Shown here: positions 1-9,426 of the stretch, in pieces | Position numbering within the stretch: position 1 is the stretch's first letter | Layout of the letters: every line of letters begins with the position of its first letter | Assembly: GCF_000820165.1 (NCBI RefSeq) | Contig: NZ_CDDD01000008.1 | Location: 83,244 to 147,243, forward strand | DNA length: 64,000 nucleotides | Direction of reading: 5' to 3' | Source of the DNA: Aeromonas taiwanensis | Lineage (GTDB): Bacteria > Pseudomonadota > Gammaproteobacteria > Enterobacterales > Aeromonadaceae | Notes under the pieces: generated by a model | Seen by the model: only the letters and a program-made list of their open reading frames with translations | What the model was told of the DNA's origin: nothing | The model's database searches: none | Program-made: the position numbers and the translations under genes

Positions 1-2577
1 CGCGGCGTCGTAGGCGCTCCAGCTCTTGCCATCCAGGCTGTACTGGATGGGCAGGCCCGGCAGATCCACGTTCGCTTCAAGCACACCGTTCACCACCTTG
101 GCACCCGGTACGGAGAGGCGGTACTCGACACCGGCCTGGTCGAGTTTCGGCAGCACGCGCTGGCCAAGCACGTTGGCAAACTGGTTCCACTCCTTGTTGA
201 GGGTGGCCTTGTTCACGTGCTTGGTCTCACCGGAGAACTCGCGACCCTTCACGTAGTCCAGCTCGAAGCCCCCTTTGTGCCAGGCGCGCTCGGCCACGGA
301 GAAGATGCGCGGGTAGACCATGTACTCGTACTGGGCGTCGGTGCGCACGGTTTCACTCCACTGCTGACCGGAGATCCCCTTGAACTTGACCGGGTCCTGG
401 TCACCCTTGGCCACGAAGGCGTTGCCGTCGCGGTCAACCGAGGTCTCGGCGTTCTGCGGCAGGTTTTCCGGGGCGAAGGCGAACACCTTGCGGGTGTCGT
501 TGAAGCGGGTGGCCCAGTAGTAGCCGCGCTCGGCCGGGTGTACCTCGTTCGGGAAGTCGAAGTAGAGGTAATCCGGGTTGGAGAGCACCACGTCATAGCC
601 CTTGTGCGCCCACTTCATCGCCTCGTTGAAGCCACCCCAGTAGAGGGTTTCCCAGAAGTTGACCCGGGTCTTGTCGGTGGCGAACACGCTGGCATCCGTG
701 GCGTACTTCAGTCCATCTTCCCACGCCTGCAGGGTGGAGAAGCCGTGGCCCTTGACCATCTCGCTCACTTCCTTGGCGAAATGGACCGGCAGCTCAGCCA
801 CGTCCTTGATCTTGCCCTCATCGATCATCTTCTGGCACATGGGGGACTTGCCAAACGGCTTGTCCTGCTTGCTGGAGTCGACGTTGCCCTTCCAGGCCAC
901 CAGTTCTTCTTTCTTGGTGACGGCCGGATCCTGGTAACCACCACCCTGCATGATGTTCTTCGCCTCGTCACCACCGTAGTGCCAGGCGGTCAGCGGCTGG
1001 CCGGCGGCCTGGTGCATCTGGGCCACTTCGTCCATCACCTTGGCCACGAAGGTGGCGGCGCCCGGCTGGCAGGGGTTGATGAAGGACATCTTGTCGTAGA
1101 ACTGCACCGAGGTGACGTTGGAGGTGTCTTCTGGGTCGGTCAGGCGGAACTGGTTGGCCTCAGCCTCTTTGCCCTCTGCCATCAGACGCTGGTAGCGCGC
1201 CTCCATGGAGACCACGGCGGCACGGGCGTGGGCCGGCATGTTGATCTCGGGGATCACGGTCACGCCGCGGGCCTTGGCATAGCGCACCAGGTCGATGTAG
1301 TCCGCCTTGCTGTAGAAGCCGGTGCCCATGTTGTCGCTGGTGGGGCCTGAGCCCAGCTGCGGCAGCAGGCACTGGGTCTCGGACAGATCATGGCAGCGTT
1401 TGCTGCCGACGTCGGTCAGCTCCGGCAGGCCCGGGATCTCGATGCGCCAGCCTTCATCGTTGGTCAATCCCAGGTGCAGCACGTTGAGCTTCATGGCGGA
1501 CATCTGGTCCACCAGCTTCTTCATGGTTTCCGGGCTTCTGAAGTGACGGGCCACGTCGGTCTGCATGCCACGGTATTCGAAGCGCGGGGCATCCTCGACA
1601 CTCATCTGGCTCACCAGCTTGTCGTCAACTCCCAGGAGGGAGATCAGGGACTGGGCCCCCCAGAAGGCGCCGTCAACGTCGTGCCCCTGAATGACGGTCC
1701 CCTTCTGGCCTATGGTCATGTCGTAGCCTTCGGCCTGCTTGAGCTTGCTGCCGAGTTTGATGGTGACCGGGTAGCCGGTGTCGGAGAGGGTAACACCCAG
1801 CTTGGTCAATTGCGCCTTCAGGGCCTCGGCGCGGTCGCTCGGCAGGTCGAGGGCATTGAGCTTGATGGTGGAGAAGTCGACCTGGGGGCCGGCTTTCACC
1901 ACCTGCTTCATCGGGCTCGGCAGGATCTGGTCGTCAATCTTGCCAGCCGGCAGCAGGGTGCTGGTCTGGTTGGCGGCGAAGCGGGTCTCGCTGTTCATCA
2001 GGATGTTGTTGTCATCCTTGGTGCGCTTCCAGCCGTCGGCCGGCATCGGCTTCTCGTAGGTGGTGGCGTCGTCGATGTTGCTCATGCTGGCCAGCACTTT
2101 CGGCTCGGCCCCTTCGCTGGCGACGTACCAGTTCGGCATGATGTCAGATTCAAAGAGTACCCAGTATTCCACCACCAGGGGCACCTCGACCGTGGCGTCC
2201 TTGGCAAAGCCCTGGAACTTCTCGGTCGGCGTCAAACGATAGAGGTCGCCGGTCAGGTGCGTGATGGTGAACTGGTCGTTGTCCACCCGCTGGATGCGGC
2301 GGATGGAGGAGACATAGATGCTCCAGTCCTTGGAGGTGACGTCGGCACCGGTATTGGTCAGGTGCAGCTTGGCCACACCGCAGCTCGCCCACTCGGAGCC
2401 CAGCGCCTGGCAGTCGAGACCGGCGCCGGCACCGTCATTGGTGACGACTTCGTACTTGACGACGAGGTTGCTGGCGAGGGAATCGACCACGGCTTGCTTG
2501 GCGGCATCGGCTGCCTGTACCTGGGCGGCACAAACGGTAGACATGGCAATGGCTAACAGAGAATGTTTGAAGTTCAT
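1..2577 (-). CDS. chb: Chitobiase (GH20 beta-N-acetylhexosaminidase), 3' end outside window
   Basis: Exported enzyme that splits chitobiose and short chitin oligomers into GlcNAc, feeding the nag genes next door. The first 859 codons are present; the C-terminus lies beyond the left edge. The protein starts MNFKHSLLAIAM and has a signal peptide ending near VQA-AD (residues 1-23). Then come an N-terminal carbohydrate-binding domain (about 30-180), a GH20b domain (about 215-335) and the TIM barrel. The catalytic pair is in HYGGDE (D537-E538), almost the same position as in Vibrio chitobiase. The last visible residues (GKSWSAYDAA) belong to the C-terminal Ig-like domain. It lies 121 bp downstream of nagE on the same strand, so it may be read from the nagE promoter; a GC hairpin sits between them. 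The function is secure. The chb symbol follows the Vibrio family name. Confidence 0.95.
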   Translation of the reverse strand, partial: MNFKHSLLAIAMSTVCAAQVQAADAAKQAVVDSLASNLVVKYEVVTNDGAGAGLDCQALGSEWASCGVAKLHLTNTGADVTSKDWSIYVSSIRRIQRVDNDQFTITHLTGDLYRLTPTEKFQGFAKDATVEVPLVVEYWVLFESDIMPNWYVASEGAEPKVLASMSNIDDATTYEKPMPADGWKRTKDDNNILMNSETRFAANQTSTLLPAGKIDDQILPSPMKQVVKAGPQVDFSTIKLNALDLPSDRAEALKAQLTKLGVTLSDTGYPVTIKLGSKLKQAEGYDMTIGQKGTVIQGHDVDGAFWGAQSLISLLGVDDKLVSQMSVEDAPRFEYRGMQTDVARHFRSPETMKKLVDQMSAMKLNVLHLGLTNDEGWRIEIPGLPELTDVGSKRCHDLSETQCLLPQLGSGPTSDNMGTGFYSKADYIDLVRYAKARGVTVIPEINMPAHARAAVVSMEARYQRLMAEGKEAEANQFRLTDPEDTSNVTSVQFYDKMSFINPCQPGAATFVAKVMDEVAQMHQAAGQPLTAWHYGGDEAKNIMQGGGYQDPAVTKKEELVAWKGNVDSSKQDKPFGKSPMCQKMIDEGKIKDVAELPVHFAKEVSEMVKGHGFSTLQAWEDGLKYATDASVFATDKTRVNFWETLYWGGFNEAMKWAHKGYDVVLSNPDYLYFDFPNEVHPAERGYYWATRFNDTRKVFAFAPENLPQNAETSVDRDGNAFVAKGDQDPVKFKGISGQQWSETVRTDAQYEYMVYPRIFSVAERAWHKGGFELDYVKGREFSGETKHVNKATLNKEWNQFANVLGQRVLPKLDQAGVEYRLSVPGAKVVNGVLEANVDLPGLPIQYSLDGKSWSAYDAA

Positions 2578-2631
2578 AACTGCTGCTCTCGTTTGAAGTA
2601 AAGGTTGGATTTTCTTGGCTTTTTTTATATG

Positions 2632-2650
2632 GGGCCCCGAGGCGGGGCCC
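2632..2650 (-). other. Intercistronic GC hairpin between nagE and chitobiase
   Basis: Perfect 8-bp inverted repeat GGGCCCCG / CGGGGCCC with a 3-nt loop. On the minus strand, the transcribed one, it is followed by A residues rather than U, so it is not a normal terminator for nagE. It more likely protects the nagE message from 3' decay or sets the nagE/chitobiase ratio (inference). Confidence 0.55.
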
Positions 2651-2698
2651 TTAGTTATGTCAACAATGGACTTAGACTTGAGGTGAGCTCACGCTCGA

Positions 2699-4153
2699 TT
2701 AACGCAGGGCTTTCATCTCACCGGCGATGATCTCGGCCAAGGGACCCAGAATCACCTGCAGGTTCTGCTCACCGAGCTTGACCACACCGGCCGCGCCCAG
2801 GGCTTTGAGCTTGCGCTCGTCGACGATGCTGCGATCTTTCAGGGTCAGACGCAGACGGGTGATGCAGGCATCGATGGTCACCAGGTTTTCCTGGCCGCCC
2901 AGCACTTCCAGATATTGCTTGGCCAACTCGGTGCGGTCGGTGGTCTGAGCCTGTACCGGCACGGCTTCGTCGTCTTCACGACCCGGGGTTTTCAGGTTGA
3001 ACTTGGCGATCACGGCGCGGAAGACCACGTAGTAGAGGCCGAAGAACACCAGGCCCTGTACCAGCAGCATGTACCACTGGGTGGCCAGCGGGTTGCGGCT
3101 GGAGAGCACCATATCCACCAGACCTGCGCTGAAGCCGAAGCCGGCGATCCAGTGCATGCTGGAGGCGATGAACACGGACAGGCCGGTCAGCAGGGCGTGG
3201 ATGACATACAGCACCGGCGCCACGAACATGAAGGAGAACTCGAGCGGCTCGGTCACCCCGGTGAAGAAGGCGGCAAAGGCGGCGGCGATCATGATGGACG
3301 CAACCTTCTCTTTGTTCTCTTTCTTCGCGGCGTGGTAGATGGCCAGCGCGGCACCCGGCAGACCGAACATCATGATGGGGAAGAAGCCGGCCTGGTACAT
3401 GCCGGTCACGCCCACGACCGCTTTACCGGCGTCGATGGAGGTTTGGCCACCCAGGAAGTTCGGGATGTCGTTGATGCCGGCCACGTCGAACCAGAACACG
3501 GAGTTCAGGGCGTGGTGCAGACCGACCGGGATCAGCAGACGGTTGAAGAAGGCGTAGATGCCGGCACCGGTGGAGCCCATGCTGACGATGGATTCACCGA
3601 AGCTCACCAGGCCACCGTAGATGACCGGCCAGACGGCCATCAGGATGAAGGAGACCACGATCATCACCACGGAGGTCACGATCGGCACCAGACGACGGCC
3701 GGAGAAGAAGGCCAGTGCCTTGTGCAGCTCCACGCTGCTGAAGCGGTTGTACAGCTCGGCGGCGATGACACCGCACAGGATGCCGACGAACTGGTTGCTG
3801 ATCTTGGCAAAGGCTGCCGGTACCTGGTCGGCCGGGATGCCCTTGATCTGGGCAACGGCGCCCGGGCTCAGCAGGGTGGTGACGACCAGGAAGCCGACCA
3901 GACCGGCCAGCGCGGCGGAGCCGTCTTTATCCTTGGACATGCCATACGCCACGCCCACGGCGAACAGAATGGGCATGCTGTCGATGATGGCGGCGCCCGC
4001 CTTGATCAGAAACGCAGCCAGAGGGCTTCCGCCACCCCAGCCGTTCGGGTCAATCCAGTAGCCAATCCCCATCAGGATCGCGGCGGCAGGCAATACCGCT
4101 ACCGGCACCATCAGGGCGCGGCCGATCTTTTGCAAATAACCGAGAATGTTCAC
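2699..4153 (-). CDS. nagE: N-acetylglucosamine PTS permease, EIICB
   Basis: Inner-membrane phosphotransferase permease that imports GlcNAc and phosphorylates it to GlcNAc-6-P, the substrate of NagA. It has 484 residues: a hydrophobic IIC domain (about 1-375), a linker (about 380-400) and a IIB domain with the phosphorylated cysteine in TIDACITRLRL (C430). E. coli NagE is about 648 residues with IIC-IIB-IIA; this protein stops after IIB, so it must borrow a IIA, most likely EIIA-Glc (inference from the family). The start is GTG, with AAGGAGAGG upstream and MNILGYLQKIGRAL as N-terminus. Divergent from nagB, with shared NagC and CRP sites in the gap. Confidence 0.95.
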   Translation of the reverse strand: MNILGYLQKIGRALMVPVAVLPAAAILMGIGYWIDPNGWGGGSPLAAFLIKAGAAIIDSMPILFAVGVAYGMSKDKDGSAALAGLVGFLVVTTLLSPGAVAQIKGIPADQVPAAFAKISNQFVGILCGVIAAELYNRFSSVELHKALAFFSGRRLVPIVTSVVMIVVSFILMAVWPVIYGGLVSFGESIVSMGSTGAGIYAFFNRLLIPVGLHHALNSVFWFDVAGINDIPNFLGGQTSIDAGKAVVGVTGMYQAGFFPIMMFGLPGAALAIYHAAKKENKEKVASIMIAAAFAAFFTGVTEPLEFSFMFVAPVLYVIHALLTGLSVFIASSMHWIAGFGFSAGLVDMVLSSRNPLATQWYMLLVQGLVFFGLYYVVFRAVIAKFNLKTPGREDDEAVPVQAQTTDRTELAKQYLEVLGGQENLVTIDACITRLRLTLKDRSIVDERKLKALGAAGVVKLGEQNLQVILGPLAEIIAGEMKALR

Positions 4154-4246
4154 GGTTCCTCTCCTTAGTTGATGATTTTCTAGAAATTAAGTGCTTATCA
4201 CGTTCGACGCATAAGCCATCAAGGCTTGATTGGCAGTCTAGGGCTT

Positions 4247-4270
4247 TTATTTCGCTGCGCAAATTAATAA
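4247..4270. promoter_or_regulatory. NagC-type operator, nagE side
   Basis: A/T-rich dyad with TTATTTCGC on the left and CAAATTAATAA on the right, centred near 4256.5. It resembles the NagC/Mlc box (TTATTT...AAATAA). It lies about 95 bp from a second, weaker box near nagB, close to the spacing reported for the looped nagE-nagB operators of E. coli. Confidence 0.7.
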
Positions 4271-4276
4271 ACCCGC

Positions 4277-4298
4277 ATTCGTGATCATTATCACTCAT
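4277..4298. promoter_or_regulatory. CRP-cAMP binding site
   Basis: Contains cGTGA-TCATTA-TCACt, an exact GTGA-N6-TCAC core (4281-4294). It lies between the two NagC boxes in the divergent nagE/nagB gap, consistent with catabolite activation of both transcripts. Confidence 0.7.
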
Positions 4299-4341
4299 CA
4301 GACATAAAGGTAGTGGATTGATGTGGCTTAGTTCGCAATCT

Positions 4342-4361
4342 TTATTTACGCTATAAAACAA
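4342..4361. promoter_or_regulatory. Second NagC-type operator, nagB side
   Basis: TTATTTACGCTATAAAACAA keeps the TTATTT and AAA half-site features with imperfect symmetry, centred near 4351.5. Weaker than the nagE-side box. Repression by looping between the two boxes is inference from the E. coli system. Confidence 0.55.
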
Positions 4362-4424
4362 CTTAGATGTGTCTTTTAGTCTTGCCGTCAATAGACAGCT
4401 GCAACCCGTATAGAGGTATAGATA

Positions 4425-5225
4425 ATGCGCCTGATCCCGTTGAAGTCTGCCAGCCAGGTGGGTCTCTGGTCCGCCCGTTACATCGTTGACCGCATCAATG
4501 CGTTCAAGCCGACAGCCGAGCGCCCCTTCGTACTGGGCCTGCCCACCGGCGGCACGCCGCTCAATACCTACAAGCGCCTGATTGAACTGCATAAAGCCGG
4601 CGAGGTGAGCTTCCAGAACGTGGTCACCTTCAACATGGACGAGTACGTGGGGCTGCCGAAGGAGCACCCGGAGAGCTACCACAGCTTCATGTACAACAAC
4701 TTCTTCAACCACGTGGACATCCGCCCGGAAAACATCAACATCCTCAACGGCAACGCGCCGGATCTGGTGGCCGAGTGCCAGCGCTACGAGGACAAGATCA
4801 AGTCCTACGGCAAGATCAACCTGTTCATGGGCGGGGTCGGCAATGACGGTCACATCGCCTTCAACGAGCCGGCCTCTTCCCTGGCTTCCCGCACCCGGGT
4901 CAAGACCCTGACCGAGGACACCCGCATCGCGAACTCCCGCTTCTTCGGTGGCGACATGGAGCAGGTGCCCAAGCTGGCGCTGACCGTGGGCGTGGGAACC
5001 TTGATGGACGCCGAAGAGATCCTGATCCTGGTGATCGGTCATGCCAAGGCTCAGGCCCTGCAGGCCACGGTGGAAGGGAGCGTCAACCACATGTGGACCA
5101 TCTCCACCCTGCAGCTGCACCCGAAAGGCATCGTCGTGTGCGACGAGCCCTCCACCATGGAGCTCAAGGTCAAGACGGTGCGTTACTTCCAGCAGCTGGA
5201 AGCCGACAACATCAAGCACCTCTGA
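4425..5225 (+). CDS. nagB: Glucosamine-6-phosphate deaminase
   Basis: Cytoplasmic enzyme converting glucosamine-6-P to fructose-6-P and ammonia, the last dedicated step of GlcNAc use. Its 266 residues match the E. coli hexameric enzyme. The N-terminus [17 protein letters not shown] is typical. Visible signatures are the sugar-phosphate loop [10 protein letters not shown], the active-site stretch [20 protein letters not shown], and [17 protein letters not shown]. First gene of nagBAC, with nagA starting 10 bp after its stop. Expected to be induced when GlcNAc-6-P relieves NagC and activated by CRP through the sites upstream. Confidence 0.97.
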   Translation: MRLIPLKSASQVGLWSARYIVDRINAFKPTAERPFVLGLPTGGTPLNTYKRLIELHKAGEVSFQNVVTFNMDEYVGLPKEHPESYHSFMYNNFFNHVDIRPENINILNGNAPDLVAECQRYEDKIKSYGKINLFMGGVGNDGHIAFNEPASSLASRTRVKTLTEDTRIANSRFFGGDMEQVPKLALTVGVGTLMDAEEILILVIGHAKAQALQATVEGSVNHMWTISTLQLHPKGIVVCDEPSTMELKVKTVRYFQQLEADNIKHL

Positions 5226-5234
5226 GGAGCCCCC

Positions 5235-6380
5235 ATGTACGCACTGACCCATTGCACTCTCTACACCGGCAGCTGCGTGCTGACCGGTTATGGTGTGGTC
5301 ATCGATGGCGACAAGATTGTCGCCATCTCCCGCGAGGCGGAGCTGCCTGCGAACCTCGAGCGGATTGACCTTAAGGGCGCCAACCTCAGCGCCGGCTTCA
5401 TCGACGTCCAGCTCAACGGCTGCGGCGGCGTCATGTTCAACGGCCACATCACCACCCAGACCCTGGCCACCATGCAGGCGGCCAACCTGAAATCCGGCAC
5501 CACCAGCTTCCTGCCGACCCTGATCACCAGCCCGGATGCGGACATGAAGCAGGCGGTGTCGGTTACCCGCGACTACATGGCGGCGCATCCCAACGAAGTC
5601 CTGGGCGTGCATCTGGAAGGCCCCTACACCAACCTCAAGCGCAAGGGGATCCACCCGGCCGAGCAGATCCGTCAGCCCGCTGACGAGATGATCGACTTCT
5701 TCTGCGCCAATGCGGATGCCATCGCCAAGATCACCCTGGCGCCGGAGCGCAACAAGCCCGAGCACATCCGCCGCCTGGTGGAGGCCGGCATTCTGGTCAG
5801 TGCCGGCCACACCGCCGCCAACTACGACCAGGCCATGGACGGTTTTGACAACGGCATGCGCTTTGCGACCCACCTCTACAACGCCATGACCCCGACCCTG
5901 AACGGGCGCGAGCCCGGCGTGGTCGGCGCCATCTACGATCGCAAGGATGTCTATGCGGGCATCATCGTCGACGGCCACCACGTGCACTGGGCCAACGTGC
6001 GCCTGGCGCACCGGATGCTGGGGGAGAAACTGGTGCTGGTCACCGACGCCACCGCGGCGGCCGGGGCACCGGAAGGCTTTGAGAAATTTGATTTTTGCGG
6101 CGCAACCGTCTATTTCCGCGATGGTCAGTGCGTCGACGAGAATGGTACACTCGGCGGCTCCGCCCTCACCATGATCGAAGGGGTGGAGAATCTGGTCAAA
6201 CAGGTCGGTTTGCCGCTCGACGAAGCACTGAGAATGGCCACTCTTTACCCCGCGCGCGCCATTGGATGGGACTCACGTCTCGGTAGTATCCAGGTCGGAA
6301 AAATTGCCAACCTCACCGTCTTTGATCAGGCCTTCACGGTCTGCGGGACCGTGGTTAACGGACACTACACAACACAGTGA
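5235..6380 (+). CDS. nagA: N-acetylglucosamine-6-phosphate deacetylase
   Basis: Removes acetate from GlcNAc-6-P to give glucosamine-6-P for NagB. It has 381 residues, the normal length. The amidohydrolase barrel shows the metal-site segments [22 protein letters not shown] and THLYNAMTP, followed by VTDATAAAG with the catalytic aspartate. ATG start with GAGGAG just upstream and a short gap after nagB. The nagC start lies 4 bp after the nagA stop, so nagBAC is one transcript. Confidence 0.97.
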   Translation: MYALTHCTLYTGSCVLTGYGVVIDGDKIVAISREAELPANLERIDLKGANLSAGFIDVQLNGCGGVMFNGHITTQTLATMQAANLKSGTTSFLPTLITSPDADMKQAVSVTRDYMAAHPNEVLGVHLEGPYTNLKRKGIHPAEQIRQPADEMIDFFCANADAIAKITLAPERNKPEHIRRLVEAGILVSAGHTAANYDQAMDGFDNGMRFATHLYNAMTPTLNGREPGVVGAIYDRKDVYAGIIVDGHHVHWANVRLAHRMLGEKLVLVTDATAAAGAPEGFEKFDFCGATVYFRDGQCVDENGTLGGSALTMIEGVENLVKQVGLPLDEALRMATLYPARAIGWDSRLGSIQVGKIANLTVFDQAFTVCGTVVNGHYTTQ

Positions 6381-6384
6381 CACT

Positions 6385-7599
6385 ATGACTGGCGGACAAA
6401 TAGCAAACGTAGATCTCATCAAGCAGGTGAACAGTGCAGTCGTCTATCGGCTCATCGACCTGCAGGGCCCCATCTCGCGGGTCAAAATTGCCGAGTTGAG
6501 TCAGCTGGCCCCGGCCAGCGTGACCAAGATAACCCGGCAACTGATCGAGCATGGGCTGATCAGGGAAACATCGCCGCAAGCCTCCACCGGCGGGCGCCGC
6601 GCCATCTCCCTGACCACCATCAAGCATCGCTTCCAGTTTGTCTCCGCCAAGCTTGGCCGCGGCTATCTGCAGCTCTCCCTGTATGACCTCGACGGCAAGG
6701 AGCTCGATCAGCACGTCACCCAGGTGACCGAGATCGAACAGCAACCCGTGGTCGACATGCTGCTGCGGGAGATTGGCGCCTTCATCGACGCCAATCAGGA
6801 TCGCAGCCGCAACCTCATCAGTATCGCGCTCACCATGCCGGGCCTGGTCAACCCGGAATCCGGCATGGTCATCTACACCCCCACCTACCAGATCCGAAAC
6901 CTGGGGCTCGCCAAGCTCCTGGAGCACCACTTCAACCTCCCCTGCTACGTGGGCAACGACACCCGCTCGCTGGCACTGGCCGAACACTTCTTCGGCGAGT
7001 CCCGCGACTGCATGGACTCCATCCTGGTGAGCGTCCACCAGGGGACGGGATCTGGGATCATCACCAAGGGCAAGGTGTTCCTCGGCCAGAACCGCAACGT
7101 CGGCGAGATCGGGCACATCCAGGTCGAGCCCCTCGGCAAGCGTTGCCACTGCGGCAACTTCGGCTGCCTCGAGACCATCGCCTCCAACGAGGCCATCGTC
7201 GACAAGGTGAAGGAGCTCATCAGCCGCGGCCACCTGAGCTCGCTGCAGGAGAAGCACATCACCATCCAGGAGGTGTGCAAGGCGGCCCTGGCCGGCGACG
7301 AGCTGGCCCGCAGCGTGATCGAAAACGTGGGGGAACATCTTGGCCGCGCCATCGCCATCACGGTCAACCTGTTCAACCCCCAGAAGGTGCTGATCGCCGG
7401 TGAAATCACCGCCGCCGAGGAGATCCTGATCCCGGCCATCCGCCGCTGCGTCGAGCACCAGTCCCTGCCAAGCTTCCACCGTGGCCTGCCCATCGTGAAG
7501 GCCCGCTTCCAGAACCAGCCTACCATCGGCGGCTTCGCCCTGGTCAAGCGCTCCCTGCTGGAAGGGGATCTGCTGCAGATCATCATGGAGCAGAAGTAG
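6385..7599 (+). CDS. nagC: ROK-family repressor of GlcNAc genes (NagC)
   Basis: Transcriptional repressor expected to bind the two operators between nagE and nagB and to release them with GlcNAc-6-P. It has 404 residues from the start MTGGQIANVDLIKQVN. I rejected an upstream in-frame start because it lies inside nagA. A winged helix at about 20-70 contains ISRVKIAELSQLAPASVTKI. The ROK kinase-like fold follows, with the zinc motif CHCGNFGC at residues 254-261. It is NagC rather than the paralogue Mlc on context (last gene of nagBAC). A strong terminator follows. Confidence 0.93.
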   Translation: MTGGQIANVDLIKQVNSAVVYRLIDLQGPISRVKIAELSQLAPASVTKITRQLIEHGLIRETSPQASTGGRRAISLTTIKHRFQFVSAKLGRGYLQLSLYDLDGKELDQHVTQVTEIEQQPVVDMLLREIGAFIDANQDRSRNLISIALTMPGLVNPESGMVIYTPTYQIRNLGLAKLLEHHFNLPCYVGNDTRSLALAEHFFGESRDCMDSILVSVHQGTGSGIITKGKVFLGQNRNVGEIGHIQVEPLGKRCHCGNFGCLETIASNEAIVDKVKELISRGHLSSLQEKHITIQEVCKAALAGDELARSVIENVGEHLGRAIAITVNLFNPQKVLIAGEITAAEEILIPAIRRCVEHQSLPSFHRGLPIVKARFQNQPTIGGFALVKRSLLEGDLLQIIMEQK

Positions 7600-7620
7600 G
7601 GCCAAAGCCTTGAGAAACAA

Positions 7621-7649
7621 AAACGGCAGCCTCTTGGCTGCCGTTTTTT
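7621..7649 (+). terminator. Rho-independent terminator of nagBAC
   Basis: Stem ACGGCAGCC / GGCTGCCGT with a short loop and a T run, 21 bp after the nagC stop. A-rich on the other side, so it can also stop the converging eptA transcript. Confidence 0.9.
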
Positions 7650-7670
7650 ATTGTGTGCGTTTTTGCCGCA

Positions 7671-9296
7671 CTACCCTGCCCGGCAGGGTTTGAACACATC
7701 CAGCTTGCCGTCATACACCCGGGTCTGCACATCCATGATCCCCAGAATTGAATGGAACAGGTTGTCGTGGGAGAAGCGCTTGGCGGTCGCCTCCTGTTGC
7801 AGGCAGTCCAGGTTCAACTGGCGATCCGCCTGCAGCTGGGGGGAGAACCAGGTCAGGAGCGGCACCCGGGTCTGATCGTCCGGCGCGAACTTGTAGGGTG
7901 TGCCGTGCAGGTAGAGCCCCATGGCCCCGAGGGATTCCCCGTGGTCGGAGAGGTAGATCAACCCCACGTTGTACTCCTTCTCCAGGGTCTTGAGCTTGCC
8001 GATGAGCTCGGACAACACCTTGTCCGTGTAGCGGATGGTGTTGTCATAGGTGTTGACCAGCTCTTCATTGGTGCAGTTTTCGATGTCGCTGCGCGGGCAG
8101 TCCGGCAGGAAGGCGCGATCGGCGGCCGGGTAGCGGCGATAATAGGTCGGACCGTGGCTGCCCATCAGGTGGAAGGCCACCAGCTTGCCGCCCTGCCCGC
8201 CCCGCATTCCGGCGATCTGCTCATCCAGTCCCTGCAACAGGACCTCGTCATGGCAGGCTTCCCCCTCGCAATATTGCGGGAACGCCTTGGGCTCGATCTC
8301 GATGGTGGGCACGTTCTTGCACACCCCCTTGCAGCCGCCGTCATTCTCCTTCCAGAGCACGGAGACACCGGCGTGTTGCAGCACGTCCAGCAGGCCGTCC
8401 CTGGACTTGGCCAGGGTCTCGTCATAGCCGCGACGGGTCAGGTTGGAGAACATGCAGGGCACCGAGACCGCGGTAGCGGTGCCGCAGGAGCGCACGTCCC
8501 TGAAGGAGACGAGGCCCTGCTCCTTCGCGGTAAAGCCGTTGGTTTCCTTCTGGTAGCCGTTGAGGGAGTAGTTCTGGCTGCGGGCCGTCTCCCCCACCAC
8601 CAGGAACATCAGGGTCGGCTTGTCGCTCTTGGCCACTATCCTGGCATCGGTGCCAATCTGCTCATAGGGGATGGGGGTGGCGAAGACGATGTCCCGGAAG
8701 TAGCGATAGACGCCGCGCACATAGTTGGAGGGCACGATCTCTTTGACGATGTTGTGGTTGTTGCGCCCGACCGAGGCGTAATCCTGGTAGTAGAGGGCGC
8801 CGACCCCGAGCAGGAACAGCAGGGAGCAGGCGATGCCGCCGAGGCGCAGCCCCAGCCCCTTGTACCAGCGGCTCGGGTAGTCAATGCGGATCCAGAGCAG
8901 GCAGAGTACGGGCAGCACGCCGGTCAGCAGGAACCAGAGCATGACAGACCCGTTGAGGTAGGAGCCCGCTTCCCCGCTGTTGGTCTCGATGATGTTCTGC
9001 ACCATGCCCACGTCGAAGATGACCCCGTATTTGAGCATGGCGTAGCTGGCCAGCGAGCCGGTCAGGATCAACAGGGTAAAGAAGGGCTTGAGCAGGTATC
9101 GAAAGGTGAACGGCAGAAAGACCGCGTTGAGGGCGGCGATCAACACGAAGGGGATGGAGAGCACGAACCCCGCCTTCACATGCTCGAGGGCGGTGAGGAT
9201 ACGGTAGAAGTGCATAAAAATGGGCCAGTTGAAGAGCAGTGCAAAGAGCAGCACCAGCAACAGATTGACCTTCATCACTCCCAGAGTGAGACGCAT
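7671..9296 (-). CDS. eptA: Phosphoethanolamine-lipid A transferase, EptA / MCR-3-like
   Basis: Inner-membrane enzyme that transfers phosphoethanolamine from phosphatidylethanolamine to lipid A phosphates, lowering the surface charge that cationic peptides and polymyxins recognise. It has 541 residues: an N-terminal domain of about five membrane helices (about 8-170) and a periplasmic alkaline-phosphatase-like domain. Catalytic features are GETAR (E236), the nucleophile in SCGTATA (T273), SDHGES and the cysteine-rich WKENDGGCKGVC loop. Length and many stretches (for example YLHGTPYKFAPDDQTRVP) match my memory of MCR-3, whose origin is thought to be Aeromonas. It stands alone between two terminators with no mobile-element sequence, so it looks intrinsic. 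A PmrA-type box lies 131 bp upstream. The start is ATG at 9296; ATG at 9275 is an alternative. Confidence 0.93.
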   Translation of the reverse strand: MRLTLGVMKVNLLLVLLFALLFNWPIFMHFYRILTALEHVKAGFVLSIPFVLIAALNAVFLPFTFRYLLKPFFTLLILTGSLASYAMLKYGVIFDVGMVQNIIETNSGEAGSYLNGSVMLWFLLTGVLPVLCLLWIRIDYPSRWYKGLGLRLGGIACSLLFLLGVGALYYQDYASVGRNNHNIVKEIVPSNYVRGVYRYFRDIVFATPIPYEQIGTDARIVAKSDKPTLMFLVVGETARSQNYSLNGYQKETNGFTAKEQGLVSFRDVRSCGTATAVSVPCMFSNLTRRGYDETLAKSRDGLLDVLQHAGVSVLWKENDGGCKGVCKNVPTIEIEPKAFPQYCEGEACHDEVLLQGLDEQIAGMRGGQGGKLVAFHLMGSHGPTYYRRYPAADRAFLPDCPRSDIENCTNEELVNTYDNTIRYTDKVLSELIGKLKTLEKEYNVGLIYLSDHGESLGAMGLYLHGTPYKFAPDDQTRVPLLTWFSPQLQADRQLNLDCLQQEATAKRFSHDNLFHSILGIMDVQTRVYDGKLDVFKPCRAG

Positions 9297-9426
9297 AGAG
9301 AGACTCCGACAAACCAGTGATTTCTGAAGCCTTGCAAGGAGGCTCCGTTGTGCGCATCCCCTCCCTCTTCCCGAGTGGAGCGATGACCGGAGCGGCCAGG
9401 ATGCAAGCTGATCCTAGAGGGGCAAA

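Noticed and set aside
4050..6011. Open frame of 653 codons on the minus strand across nagB and nagA
   Set aside because: Antisense to nagB and nagA, which have clear catalytic motifs; it also crosses the regulatory gap.
7671..9296. Acquired mobile mcr gene
   Set aside because: No insertion sequences, no target duplications and a well-formed native promoter and terminators; more likely an intrinsic chromosomal gene.
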